Origin: Amaurobius ferox
Taxonomy: Eukaryota > Arthropoda > Arachnida > Araneae > Amaurobiidae
NCBI GenBank assembly: GCA_951213105.1
Contig: OX578135.1
Location: forward strand, 166,647,989 to 166,711,988
DNA: 64,000 bases
Direction: 5' to 3'
Position numbers and translations under genes: made by a program. How positions within the stretch are numbered: the first letter of the stretch is position 1; every line of letters starts with the position of its first letter. This document shows, one piece after another, positions 20,966 to 32,930 of the stretch. The notes below the pieces were generated by a model, which was not told where the DNA came from, searched no databases, and worked only from the letters and a program-made list of their open reading frames with translations.

Positions 20966-21833
20966 TGTCGTGGGACAGTATTGGAATTTTCCTGTCGCCA
21001 CTTCACTTCTAGAAAGTATTACCCCCCCCCCCTCTCTCTCCGTGGAAACGGTTGACATTCCATGGCTATGAGTAAGAGACCAGCTGCAGTGGTGAGAAAA
21101 TGGCAAAGGACGCTATCTTATTTTTAAATAAAATGGACACCTGCAAGAGGGCTAGAGCCCCCCAATTTTTAGCCAACCCTTGGGAAGGGGCCAAATCCAG
21201 TGATTCGATGGAGCCCGGCCGCGTCACTGAATTTATGGGTTTTCGAACCTATAGCGGCCAAGCGTCAGTTATGGAGCCCGGCCAGGGGGCCGTCCGAGAT
21301 CCCGACGAAGAGAAGAAGAGTTGAGAGAGAACTCAGTTGGTAATTTTCAGAGTTTAGACTGGGTCGTCTAATAACCGACGGATGAGTGCCACCTCGATGC
21401 CGTCCTGCCGTACCTAAAAGGGGTAAGTCCTTTTGTCCTCTCCCACTGCAGACTGAGTATCAGAGAATATATATTATTTAATAAGGAAGTTAACTGCCTA
21501 ACTTGAGGGCTATTATGATATTTAATTTAACTAGAGAGGGGGAAATGATCAGATCGATCATTATCCAATACCTACTTAGCGAATGTAAATATGTTCTATG
21601 TAATTAAGATGACATTTTGTGGTTTTTTTAAATTTTAAGTAACAAGTTTTGAATATAAGTATTTTAAAATAAAAGCTTTATTAACTTTTAATTAGTATTT
21701 ATTGTGTGTTCTCGTGATGCATTTTCTAATTAATCAGAACCTGGAGATATGCTCGGTAATCGAGCAAGTGGCGTGCAGAAGTACGATTAACGGCCAATGT
21801 GTAATTGTAAGATTTCAGCGGAGCCACGCCACA
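20966..21833 (+). repeat. 3' LTR
   Basis: 868 bp. The only difference I see from the 5' LTR is 11 instead of 16 C in the tract at about 21012-21022, which also accounts for the 5-bp length difference. Confidence 0.97.
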
Positions 21834-21838
21834 CAGAG
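21834..21838. other. target-site duplication, right (CAGAG)
   Basis: Matches 12333-12337. Confidence 0.95.
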
Positions 21839-23798
21839 TTAGAGAGATTCCATTGCATGCAAAGTTAACCCTTATTCTTGTTCCAATTTAGAAAGCATTT
21901 TCGGACCTTTGAAACTGGTAACGTCCGACTGAAAAGGTGAAATTATTAATTATTACGCACTGATTACGCACACACATATATATATGCATACACAATACGC
22001 AAACATTATCCATGTACCTTTTGTATTAAACCCATATATGAATTAATGAACAAGACGCGTAGAATATACGTTTCCCGTATGTACCATGTTGTATGTCTAA
22101 CTATTTCCCTTCGAGATCTTTTGCGGGCAACTTATATGGGACTCATGTGGATTGCCTTTGTGTGGCCCATGTGAGCTACCGATATGGGACTTTACGGTCA
22201 GTTCACATAGGATCCCCTATTTTCGTTTTACCTTTGTCATTTTTTATCGCATCGACCTGCAATTTTTATAGATCCCGTGTGAACTGATAATTTATGAAAT
22301 ACACTTTTTGGAACTATCTGAATATTATTATTTTATTTTATTATTCACATAAAAAATTAAAATGACTGCACAATTCTAATGGCTGTGCAATTATAAATCT
22401 ATTTATTAACTATTAATATACCAAAATTTCTTTCAAAATATTTTTCTTAAATATTAAGCTCGTCATGTGATCAGGTTACTAAAATTAGTTAAAATTTTCC
22501 TTCCCTGCAGCACTTGCGCTCCTAAAATACACAACACTCGATCAAAATTATTGATTATTATACGACTCCATAATTATTATGACCCCATAATTATTATATG
22601 ACCCCATAATAACTGTACACTTCTAACAAAATGAAATTACTTTGCAACTCGAAACGGAAACTTTATACGACTTCCAACCTAAAAGTACCTGCCCCACAAA
22701 CAGTGCCAGTCGTTATATTTTGTAACAAGAATATTAGATGAATAATTCCCATAAAGAACAGGGATTATCAATAAAATCAAATGTAATTTACAGATATGCT
22801 TATTTTTCGCCAATTTGGCCACATTTTCCGAAAGTTCACTATATTTCTCCAACTTTATCGACAAGTGCGATAGACAGGAAAGAAGATTTTTTTGTATATA
22901 ACACATCTAATAAATATAGCATATTAAAATTCATTAGCATTTCTAGATTTTTAAAAGTTCGAATCCATACGGGGATAATGTGGAAGCTATACAGTGAAGA
23001 TAAAAAATGACATTACTCACGTATTCCCATGACTTTAATGGAGAAAAAGGACAGTATCACATTAAAAGGGACATTTAAAGTGTTTAACTTGACTTCAGGG
23101 CCCCCACAAAGGGGGGGGGGGTCAGTTGGTACTACAGTATTGGGACCCGCCGACTGTTAGGGGCCCGTGAATATTGCTGAGGATAAAATATTTATACACA
23201 TGTTTATGAATATATAATTTTTTTTTCTAAATTAATTGAAGGTTTTGAAATTTACGTATTATGCATAATTATAAAATTACAAATATAAATTATATATAAA
23301 GCCTAAACACAACCTGTAAGTTTGAATGAAAGAAAAGTATAAAACATTTTGTAAACATCTGTTTGGATTCTGTGTCTCATTTCTGAAATAGTCAAAAAAG
23401 CCTCAAAGAAGGGCCCCTTAGTTCAATACAAGCCGTCTGGGTACATATAGCTCCAGTGTCATTGTGTTCAGAGGCAATAAAAACCGATCAGGGAGAAATT
23501 TTCTAGAATTACACCTGAATAGATACGTTTATGACCCTAGTGGGTTGCTCTTAAGCCCCCAATACATTGCAGAATAAAGAGACGAGTTTTATTTCCAGAC
23601 GATACGGGAACTACAGGGGGTCTGTCGCCCTCCGTAGACTACCGAAGTCATCAATCTTGAAAGGTCCGAGAAAGTGACAGAGTGGAAGTGTGCTGATTTG
23701 GCGGGTTATCGCCAAAGAGTGATAAATAATAACTTTGGTTGTTACTTTTTGTGGTGAGTTTCGATCTCACTCATATGTGACTGTCATTTATTTGCAAA
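21839..23798. other. unassigned sequence
   Basis: No domain in the open stretches (22093-22287, 22738-23010). A short triplicated unit around CCATAATTATTAT lies at 22545-22615. G/C runs around 23100-23170 (GGGCCC, poly-G at about 23111) resemble hAT-type termini, but no complementary end was found. Confidence 0.35.
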
Positions 23799-24042
23799 AT
23801 GTCGCTTGATGGTGAAATTGCCCTTGCCATTGCTGTTGCACTGGAAGACGATCCGCCTCGTAAAAGGACAAAATGGGTGAAGGGTTTGTTATTAAAAAGA
23901 GAAAACTTTTCTCATATCAACTTGATGAGGGAATTGGAGAATTTCCCCACTGATTTTTTAAATTTTGTCAGAATGGATGTGGACACATATAAAGAACAGT
24001 TGTCTGCTGTCACCCTTTAATAGTAAAAAACAATACAGTATT
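23799..24042 (+). pseudogene. PIF/Harbinger (HARBI1/ALP1-like) transposase, N-terminal part
   Basis: 73 codons, starting with a plausible ATG. K-R-T-K-W-V-K-G...R-E-L-E-N-F-P-T-D-F-L-N-F-V-R-M resembles the region before the DDE domain of Harbinger nucleases, where a K/R-x-x-W-V phrase is followed by F-x-x-x-F-R-M. The frame stops at TTTAATAG. Shifting by one base after CACC restores sense (P-L-I-V-K-N-N-T-V-L-R-Q) right up to the hAT insertion at 24051, so a one-base loss broke it. The catalytic domain is not found downstream, so this is a dead copy. Confidence 0.6.
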
Positions 24043-24136
24043 ACGGCAAGCAAGGGCGGATCCAGAGGGGGGCACGGGGGCATGTGCCCCCCCCCCCCTC
24101 AGACGAGCTAAGTAAAGACTAGGAAAAGTCGATATT

Positions 24137-24310
24137 TTTCAAAATTATATTTTTTATAATTATTTTCAAAATTATATTTTTTAAAATTATATATTTATAT
24201 TTTTCAAAATTATATTTTTATATTTTTTAAAATTATATTTTTATATTTTTCAAAATTATATATCCTTTCTTCGGCTTTCAAAATTATATATCCTCTCTTC
24301 GGCTTCAAAT
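24137..24310 (+). repeat. A+T-rich tandem repeat inside the hAT element
   Basis: About seven degenerate units of TTTTCAAAATTATATTTTTA. The last two carry CTTTCTTCGGCTT / CTCTCTTCGGCTT. Confidence 0.75.
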
Positions 24311-24834
24311 GCTCCTACTGAAGTAATTGAGGAACATTTTCGCGTGACATTGTGGTTGTCATTTTTGGATAATCTTATAAGCGAAATTACAGATAGGTTT
24401 CCGAAGGCCAGTTTTGAGGTCATTACTAATTTGCAGCAGTTAATTCCGCAATATTTTTCGGAATCTTCCATCAAAGATATTATAAAGAGCGCAGACGTTT
24501 ACAAGGAGGATTTGCCATGTTTTCCAGCATTAGATGGAGAACTATTATCTGGAAGCAAATCTGCGAGAAAGGAAACGAAGAATACAGATATCTCATAAAA
24601 GCATATAAAAGTGCCACAAATTTACCGAACAATAAAGTTATTTTGCAAATTCTTGCAATCCATCCTATGACAACAAGCATAGCAGAAAGCTCTTTCTCAA
24701 CACTACTCCGAATTAAAACTTACCTACGCAATACCATTTCGGAGAGCCGGCTTAATGGTTTAGCATTAATGAACATCAACAGAAATGTATTCTTTACAGA
24801 AGAGGTTTCAGGAAGTTTTTTCTTGCAAATTTAA
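24301..24834 (+). pseudogene. hAT transposase C-terminal dimerisation domain
   Basis: Two overlapping frames together give the tail of a hAT transposase of the ZMYM1/THAP12-like kind. The second frame contains I-L-A-I-H-P-M-T-T-S-I-A-E-S-S-F-S-T-L-L-R-I-K-T-Y-L-R, the conserved hAT dimerisation motif (consensus T-x-x-A-E-R-S-F-S), followed by L-N-G-L-A-L-M-N-I. A frameshift near 24517-24600 separates it from the upstream part (24344-24598), where the reading D-L-P-C-F-P-A-L-D-G-E-L continues the same protein. The N-terminal zinc finger and the catalytic core are missing. Confidence 0.8.
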
Positions 24835-25234
24835 AATTAAGTTAAATTTAAAGTACATGTAAAGTGAATTTGTTTATACAGTAAATCTGAATAATTTTTA
24901 CTCTATTTTCTTTATTTTCTTATACACATCACATAGCCAGTCAAACCCATGTATAGCGAAATCGGAAACAACGTAATTACGGTTTCAACGAAAAAAAGAT
25001 ATTAGGCCCTCTCTAGGCTTTACAGTATTACAGAAATTTTTTTAAACGAAATTACGGAAATATCGAATTATTTTCGGCGTCATTTCGACTGTATTACAAA
25101 CTGTATAAATTACCGGAATTCGTGGATTTGGCATTGCCGGGCACCCCACAAATTCATCTTTGCGTATGCCACTGGACTATAATGTGCCCCCCCCTCCCCC
25201 AGAATGGTTTTCTGGATCAGCCACTGACGGCAAG

Positions 25235-25345
25235 TGATATCTCCGCATGAGACTCGTGGCTACGTTGCGAGCTATGTTTGCGAGGAGTTTAATTCGGTTA
25301 TGTCCACGATACCTGTGCAAAGTTTCACTCTACTAGAATTACTTA
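25235..25345 (+). pseudogene. Harbinger transposase, continuation after the hAT insertion
   Basis: After removing the hAT element and one target copy, the frame runs on as V-I-S-P-H-E-T-R, matching the I-S-P-x-E-R-L phrase that follows in Harbinger proteins. It then drifts out of frame within about 30 codons. Confirms that 23799-24042 and this piece were one gene. Confidence 0.55.
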
Positions 25346-26419
25346 AGAACTGTACATATTTTCGCTGCTGTTTACCGAAGCAAAAATATTTTAGCTAAAT
25401 GAGTATTTTTTTAACCCCGACGAAAAAAGACGCCAAAGGATTCTGAAAGAAGAAAATACGCCAAAGGAAAATAAGTCTGTGCCAAACGGTCATTAAACAT
25501 ACAACCCTTCAACCGCAAGGCCCCCCGCAGACCATCCAAATATCAAGCAAAACGACGGAAAATGTTTCCCTGCGTTCACCACCACATACAGGGAAACTTA
25601 AAGCTCGTCCTTTGATAAATTCCGCTGTCTGGTAACAATACTCCCGGTGTGTGGCGGGCTTTACTCATTCATGTTTACAGCTCATATCAATCACAACCAG
25701 CTAACTACTGAGACCACAGTGACTGAGACTACCCGTCTACAAATTTCTTTTGTGAAATTATCAGTTTGGAAAGGTGGCAATCCTGCTCTTTGAGGTCGTA
25801 AACCAATTAACGCGACGGGGTATCCATGGTGCTCTGAATGCAAGGATGTATAAAAAAAAATTCTTGGTTCTCTCTCCTGGCATGAACTTGCTTCCCACGT
25901 TGATTTCAGAGATAGCCGATAAAGCACAAAAAGCAGGTTTATTTTAATTTCTCATGCAATTATATGGTAATATCATATGTGTTATCAGTGCTAGTTGCTA
26001 GTGCATCTCTCAACACGTGACTAAATGTTATAAAAAAATTATTCGCTGAAACACATCCCAATGCTACCATCTAAGATTTAAGGTATGTTCAAAATAACTT
26101 TCTTATAGTTTTCAAATATTATTTTCAGATATATTAATCTTAAAAGAAAGTTTATTTTAGAATTAATTAAAATTTATTTTATCAAATTTCTATATTGTTT
26201 TGTAAATTCAATCCTCTAAAATAACTATAATTAAATATGTACAAAACTTGAGAGAAAATATTGCATTATGAAAGGAAAATGGATGCTTTTGTGTTTATAA
26301 TGCTTTTTTAAACATTCACTTTATATTGTATGATTTTATGTTGAACTTGGTAATTACTAGGAATTGTGCTCGTTGATAGAGAAAATTCACACATTCTCTT
26401 TTATATATTTATTACCTTT
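25346..26419. other. unassigned sequence
   Basis: May include the rest of the decayed Harbinger element, but no catalytic motif or terminal repeat was recognised. The minus-strand frame 25691-25927 has no identifiable domain. Confidence 0.3.
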
Positions 26420-27265
26420 CGCTGAGAATATTCAGGATATTCAGCATCAAATTCTGGATTCAAAAAGAATTGTTATTTCCTATTTTTTCCCACTTCCGGT
26501 TTAAAAATTTCCCTTGCGTCATCTATTTCTTGGAATTGGCTAAGGATATAGCTTAGACGATGATTTATGCAGTATCGAATTTCGAAGGGGGTAGAGTAAT
26601 TCACTAAGAATTTCAACTTCCAGTTGTGGAGGGGTCACTTCAATTTAAAATAATTATATTTTCCTTGCAACATCTATTTCTTTTAAGATAAGCTTAGATG
26701 ATGACTGATATAGATTCAGCATCATATTCCAGAGGAAGTAGGGAACCTCCTCCTGCTCCCTCTGGAATTTACTTGCGGTTTTTTATCTTGCGGTTCAGAA
26801 CATTTCCTTGAAGCGTATATTTTGATTGATTATAGAGCTTAGAGGGTGACTGATATAGATTCAGCATCGAATTTCAGTAAGGGTAAGGGGTTGAGGATTT
26901 ACTAAGGATTTTCACTTCGAGTCCTTTTCCTAATTCTGGATTAAAAAAAATTCATTTTCCTTCAAACATTTATTTATCAAAATCGGCTATAGATAGAGCT
27001 AAATGATGACTGATATGGATTCAGTATAAAATTTTTTAGGGGTTAGAAGAATTCATTAAGGATTTCCACTTCTGGTTCGACAGATGTCACTTCCGATTAA
27101 AAATATTACAATTTTCTTTACAATACCTATTTCTCAGGATTGGCTGTAGGAATAGCTTAGATAATGACTGATATGGATTCAGCAACGAATTTTGCAGGGA
27201 GTAGGGGTCACTAATGAGTTACACTTCGGGTTCTGGAGATGTCACTTCCGATTTTTACAAAAATT
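26420..27265 (+). repeat. diverged tandem repeat, ~150-bp units, about five copies
   Basis: The landmark TAGCTTAGA.GATGACTGATAT and the following GATTCAGCATC recur near 26548, 26691, 26836, 26996 and 27152, giving spacings of about 143-160 bp. Between landmarks the phrases CTATTTCT.. and CACTTC(C/T)GGTT also recur. Copies differ widely, so the array is old. Confidence 0.75.
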
Positions 27266-27429
27266 CGTAAGACTATGCGAAATACAGAGGGTGTTCGCAC
27301 ATTTTTGTAACGATTTTGACTTTCACCACGAATTGAATTTAAATAAAAAAAAATAAAAACCTGACTGGCATCAAGTCGGAATAGGGTTTAGTTATCGTTT
27401 GCATCCTTAAAAATATTCTTTACTTTAAA

Positions 27430-27595
27430 ATGTCGCTAGAAAATAAAGAATGGATCGAAGGCTATATTTTTGCGCTTTCCGAAGAGAAATACTCTTATTA
27501 GATTATAATACTCTTATTCGATTGTTAAAAAAATATGTGAAAAGCATGGTTTTAATATTTCTACATGTAAATTTAGTGACATAATTAATAAAAAA
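27430..27595 (+). pseudogene. mariner-type transposase, N-terminal remnant
   Basis: Begins M-S-L-E-N-K-E-W-I-E-G at 27430. The frame stops after 23 codons and sense resumes in other frames (K-I-C-E-K-H-G-F-N-I-S, then D-I-I-N-K-K), which looks like a Tc1-type DNA-binding region. It is interrupted after the lysines by the family A element. Broken by at least one stop and one frameshift. Confidence 0.55.
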
Positions 27596-28180
27596 TCTGA
27601 TGTGGGCAACACATGACTTTCCTTCGAGAATGATGTCACTCAATTTATCGCATGATATTACATATGAAAAGTGAACATGTTTCTCAATAGGAATTTTTTT
27701 TTTTTTATGTGACTTTTTCATAATTTTTTTGAAAAATGTGCAATATCTCGAGAACGGTTCATGTTAGCGTTCTAAAATGTATGCCAATCGTTTTCTAATG
27801 AAAAATTACATAAGAAATGTCTATTTGCGTAACTTTATTAGCGGTTTTGACTTTTTGACGATTTTTTCAAAATTTCATTCGAAAATTTAGGGGGGTTCTG
27901 AACATTCGAATGCGTATAAAAACAATAGGCTTCCAGTGTTTACGGATTGTGATTTTTGTACCAAATTTGGTTTGAATCGGTCCATTCGTTCGTCAGTTAT
28001 CGTCTCCACAGACTCACTGACACACACACACATACTTTCACACACACACAGACATCACTTCAAAAATGTTTGATTCGTGATCAGGGATGCTTGAAACGTG
28101 CTCTCCCGTCGAAAACTCGATTTCGAATTTTCGACCCCGTCACAATACTTTCCTTATACATTATGTATATAAGGAAAGTA
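27596..28180 (+). mobile_element. family A element, copy A2 (internally deleted)
   Basis: Complete at both ends (TCTGATGTGGGCAACACATG... and hairpin ...TATATAAGGAAAGTA), but about 350 bp are missing just after the 5' motif, so it is 585 bp long. Inserted in a run of A in the mariner transposase reading frame, which lets the empty site be reconstructed. Because both flanks are A, the exact edge and any short duplication cannot be fixed. Confidence 0.85.
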
Positions 28181-28780
28181 AAAAGGAAAGAAACGTCAAA
28201 GTTTACATTTGACTGGAAAAAAGGTAAAAAATGCATGCAAAACAAAGGTTGGTTCAGAGAAAACAAGGAAAGTTTTGCTAAAGGTTTTATGGTTATTGCT
28301 GGATTCTCTTCTAACTGAAAACTTAAAATAAGGAAAGTAGAAAAAAATGCCAAAATTAACTGGGATTACTATCAGAAATATGTTTTAACACCTGTTTTCA
28401 AAAAAGGCATTCCACCACTTTACCCAAACAATCTTCACTGAGTTAAGTTCCATCAGGATAAGGCCACCAGCCATACCTCTAAATCTACTGCTATATTTTT
28501 TGAAAAAAAATGAGAAATGAAACCGGAATTGAGGCTATCCAATTTAAATGCATCCCACCTAAGTCCCCCGACCTATGTCCTATGGATCCCTGTGCATTTG
28601 GACTTTTAGAACAAGCTCTTTATAAGCGGCATCCCAAAACATTGGATGGAAGATTGTGGTGAAGGAGTGGAACAAAATCAACCTTGATATTTTAAGAAAA
28701 GCTCTTTTATCTTGGAAATCAAGATATAATATGATAGTTCAACAACAGGGCTATCAGATTGAACATATTAGAAAATAAAA
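28181..28780 (+). pseudogene. mariner-type transposase, C-terminal remnant
   Basis: Starts directly after A2 with K-R-K-E-T-S-K-F-T-F, continues to F-A-K-G-F-M-V-I-A-G-F-S-S-N and hits a stop at 28316. Downstream pieces in shifting frames include F-H-Q-D-K-A-T-S-H-T-S (the second catalytic D region) and C-I-P-P-K-S-P-D-L-C-P-M-D (the region of the third acidic residue, here D instead of E), then a tail Q-Q-Q-G-Y-Q-I-E-H-I-R-K. Several frameshifts make it non-functional. Confidence 0.75.
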
Positions 28781-28847
28781 TTCTTATCTTTGTTTATATA
28801 TATATATATTTTCAAAATCGTACAAAAATGTGTGAACACCTTCTGTA

Positions 28848-29611
28848 AGTGTGCAACTGAGTATAAAGATATTTCGTTTAAAATGAAATGTACACACAAC
28901 TTGCTATCATATGAACGATCTTTCATAAACTGTGTTATATTGTGTTATATTTCGTATTTGATATATATTATTAGACTGTATAAACTGTGTTATTTTTCTG
29001 TGTTATATTGTATTAAACTTTGTACTTGATATATTTTATTAAATTCAACTCTACCCCTAAATAATACATAAAATAAAAAAAAAGTACCACCACTCCCTGT
29101 TTTTACCTAGGGCCCACAGCTCGACTTAGTACCCGGGCCCAAAATTGAAAGGAGGGGGCCTGCTTGACTTGTAGACTTATAGATTGTAGACTTCATGACT
29201 TGTTGACTTAATGACTTTATAGATTTTTATTTAACTGTTACGTTTTATTCTTTTGACAATTTCGCGGGTAGCCTTCTTTACGTAAAGTAATTGCAACCTT
29301 TTTTTTTCAGGGGTTAATCGAAGAAACTTCGCCATAACAAGCCTTTTCTCCCCTACCCAGATAAGACAGGCCCATCTACCTGAAGGTAAGCCTAACATTA
29401 CGACACCTCTTGGCTCTTTATTTGATACAATGTATTAATAAATATGATGCAACATTCGGGCTTGTTACGCTATATTAAACATTTATTTTGGAAGTACTGA
29501 ATTTTTTGGGGTGTAGCAATTTTTTAGTACCATTGCATGATAGGTTGTTTATAAAGAAATATAGATAGAGAAAATTTTATTAAAACTGTACACTATAGAT
29601 AAGAAAAACTA
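28848..29611. other. unassigned sequence
   Basis: A+T-rich. A run of GACTT-containing short repeats lies at about 29165-29215. GGGCCC-rich segments at 29109-29160 could be hAT-like debris. No gene. Confidence 0.3.
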
Positions 29612-29613
29612 TA

Positions 29614-30479
29614 CAGGGTGTCCAGAAAGTTCTGGAAAGGCGCAATATCTCGAGAAATACACTTCGGATCAAAAAATAAAAAAATACGTATTCATTATTT
29701 TTAGAAAACATATCCAATGATATCAAAATTGACTCCCTCCCTCCTCCTGGGGAGAGGGGGGTGGGGCAACTTTGAAATCTTCAATGGGAACCCCCATTTT
29801 TTATTGCAGATTTGGATTCTCCAGAAAAAATTACATACATTTGACCTACGATTTTGATTCAAGCACTCCGATCATGAGAGGGAAGGGGAATTACAGAAAA
29901 TAGCATCCTGATCATGAGAGGCAAGGGGACTCATGTTAATCAAGCATCTCGAAGGGAACAGAAAACTACTATGTCCGCATCGTTGTTCCTGGGTAGTGCT
30001 AAAAGTAGTTTTGAACGGTTTTCTAAACTGAAGTCAACAGTTGTCGCTGAAGTGAACGGTTAGCGGGGGGGAGGGGGTCAATTTTAGCACCATTGGATAG
30101 TTTTTTTTTAAAAATTGAACACGTAATTTTTTATTTTTCTATCTGAAGTGTATTTCCCGAGACATTCCCATTTTTAAACGTTTGTGTCCCACTTCTGTTT
30201 TTCTCGATTCTAGTGCCGTTTATGGGAGCAAAAATCAAAAATCGTAGGTCAAATATATGTAATTTTTTCTGGAGAATCCAAATCTGCAATAAAAAATGGG
30301 GGTTCCCATTGAATATTTCAAAGTTGCCCTACCCCCCTTCCCCCAGGACGGGGGAGGAGGGTCAATTTTGATATCATTGGATAGCTTTTCTAAAAGTATT
30401 GAGTACGTGTTTTTTTATTTTTTGATCCAAAGTGTATTTCTCGAGATATTGCGAGTTCCGAAACTTTCTGGACACCCTG
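29614..30479. mobile_element. non-autonomous element with ~240-bp inverted repeats
   Basis: CAGGGTGTCCAGAAAGTTCT at the left and its complement at the right. The arms stretch over about 29614-29870 and 30225-30479 with point differences, and include a G/C-rich patch. TA flanks both ends (29612-29613 and 30480-30481). No transposase remains. A Tc1/mariner-mobilised foldback element is likely. Confidence 0.85.
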
Positions 30480-30481
30480 TA

Positions 30482-31607
30482 TATTGGCTTCACATAGAAC
30501 CCCAACAATTTTCTACATAAATAAGTCAATCGTGCAGTTATGGTATAGAAACATTAGTAAGTCTACTCATTCTTGAAAGATGACTTGTGCTTAGGTCAAT
30601 ACGACTAACATTTATCAGAACTGAGGTGATTATTGCTAGTGAGATAGTTTTGGTATAATTTATTGGCAGAATAAGTAATATTGGAAACAACGTTTCTAAT
30701 ATTCTTTACAGGTAAGTATTATTTAGGAAAATTTCGTAATTCAACATTGTGACGGGGATAATTTGTACAGCCTCCCAAATGGGCTTTGCAACTTATAGAG
30801 CGATGTATGCACACATGAGCGTAATACTTGAGAAATAATTAACGTATGGGTATGAAGTTTCAAATATTAGGTTCTTAGGAAAGGTATTTAAGCACTCTAA
30901 TAATGTCCTATAGTGAAGGATAGATTACAGCTCTCCTGGCGGATAATTTTAAAAGTTATAATAACAGACTCGGCAATATAGAGTGATAGATGAAAATAGC
31001 CAGGTTGTAGAGTATTTTGTAAGTTCGAATCAAGAACAAATGAAACGCTTATGCAAATAAGGAATACATACATGTGAAAAAGGTGTATTATCAAGGAATA
31101 TAACACGGTAATACCTGCAATGCTTATCTCGCTTTGTCGTCCAGTTTGTTAACCTAATTTAAATTTTTTGCTGTAGACACTATAATCACATTATTTGATC
31201 GAACATGGTCATTTTACTGTAAATAGACTTAACGTATACATTCGTGAAACTTTCCTTACAATTTTATTGGGGTGCTTAAGAATTTCCTTAAGTAGTCACT
31301 TTAAATTGACTAAAAATTATGTAGATTTAACAAAATCCGTAATTAAATCAAGAGTTTTGTTACATTGTCCTCTATGAGAGAAACAAAAACGTTTAGCTTA
31401 TACATGAAAATTATTTGTAGGCTTTCATGTTTAAAACTGTAATTATTGCCAGTGGTCGGCTTATAATTTATTCGGTCAATATGTTGTACTGCATAGTTAC
31501 TAATAGGGAAAAATAAACTTTCAGAAAAAACGACAATTTGTGAGAGAAAGACAAATTCATGGAGACAAAGAAAGAGAAGCAGGTAAAATTTGGGTAAACG
31601 CCAAATT
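30482..31607. other. unassigned A+T-rich sequence
   Basis: Open stretches at 30897-31106 and 31343-31618 (minus) have no domain. Nothing identifiable. Confidence 0.3.
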
Positions 31608-32600
<993 letters not shown>

Positions 32601-32625
32601 TATATATATATATATATACTCGCAA

Positions 32626-32671
<46 letters not shown>
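32601..32671. repeat. (TA)n microsatellite with a small palindrome
   Basis: Two TA runs around CTCGCAAG, the centre of TATACTCGCAAGTATA. A matching TATACTTGC closes the right side. Confidence 0.9.
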
Positions 32672-32673
<2 letters not shown>

Positions 32674-32679
32674 TTGCAA

Positions 32680-32925
32680 AAAAAAAACACCATGAAGAAA
32701 ATGACTGTTTTTATTGAAATTAAATATGTGTACAGCTCATACACAGGTCATGAAATGATTACAAAATCAAGACCGTAAAACCCATCATTGGTTAGCAATT
32801 GCACATTGAATTTTCAAATCAGTAATTGGCCCCCCCCCCCCCCTTGGCGGCAATGCATGCTTGTACATGTCTAGGTAAGGAGTGATAAAGTTTCCTAATG
32901 TCATCCTGCGATACAAAGTTCGACA
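32680..32925 (-). pseudogene. another Tc1-like transposase C-terminal tail
   Basis: Minus-strand reading from 32925 gives S-Q-D-D-I-R-K-L, then C-I-A-A-K-G-G-P-I, comparable to the last 40 residues of Tc1-like transposases (I-x-x-L-Y-x-S-M-P...A-R-G-G-P-T). A poly-C run (about 32829-32843) sits in it. Only this tail is left, and a family A copy adjoins at 32931. Confidence 0.5.
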
Positions 32926-32930
32926 TATTT

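Larger units (their letters stand above)
12338..21833 (+). mobile_element. full-length Ty3/Gypsy LTR retrotransposon
   Basis: A 9,496-bp element bounded by direct LTRs starting TGTCG and ending CCACA, with a 5-bp target duplication CAGAG at 12333-12337 and 21834-21838. Order: LTR, candidate primer-binding site, gag, -1 frameshift signal, pol (protease, reverse transcriptase, RNase H, integrase), a 2.36-kb non-coding region, polypurine tract, LTR. Integrase after RNase H is the Ty3/Gypsy order. Both frames are open and the LTRs appear the same outside a poly-C tract (16 versus 11 C). It therefore looks recently inserted and possibly still active. No envelope-like frame is present. Confidence 0.97.
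24051..25226 (+). mobile_element. hAT transposon derivative with 8-bp target duplication
   Basis: Starts CAAGGGCGGATCCAGA and ends TCTGGATCAGCCACTG, typical imperfect hAT termini. The 8-bp duplication ACGGCAAG lies at 24043-24050 and 25227-25234. Poly-C and poly-G runs lie near both ends. At 1,176 bp only the end of the transposase is kept. It landed inside the Harbinger gene: the Harbinger frame is interrupted at Q-V/I-S and resumes beyond 25234. Confidence 0.92.
27285..28845 (+). mobile_element. Tc1/mariner-type transposon, decayed, split by a family A copy
   Basis: Ends are imperfect inverted repeats: CAGAGGGTGTTCGCACATTT on the left, and on the right the complement of CAGAAGGTGTTCACACATTT. 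TA duplications sit at 27283-27284 and 28846-28847. The inside carries broken transposase sequence on both sides of a family A insertion (27596-28180). Without that insertion it is about 980 bp, slightly short for an autonomous mariner-like element. Confidence 0.88.

Noticed and set aside
25691..25927. 78-codon minus-strand frame as a gene
   Set aside because: No domain, no start context and surrounded by repeat debris.
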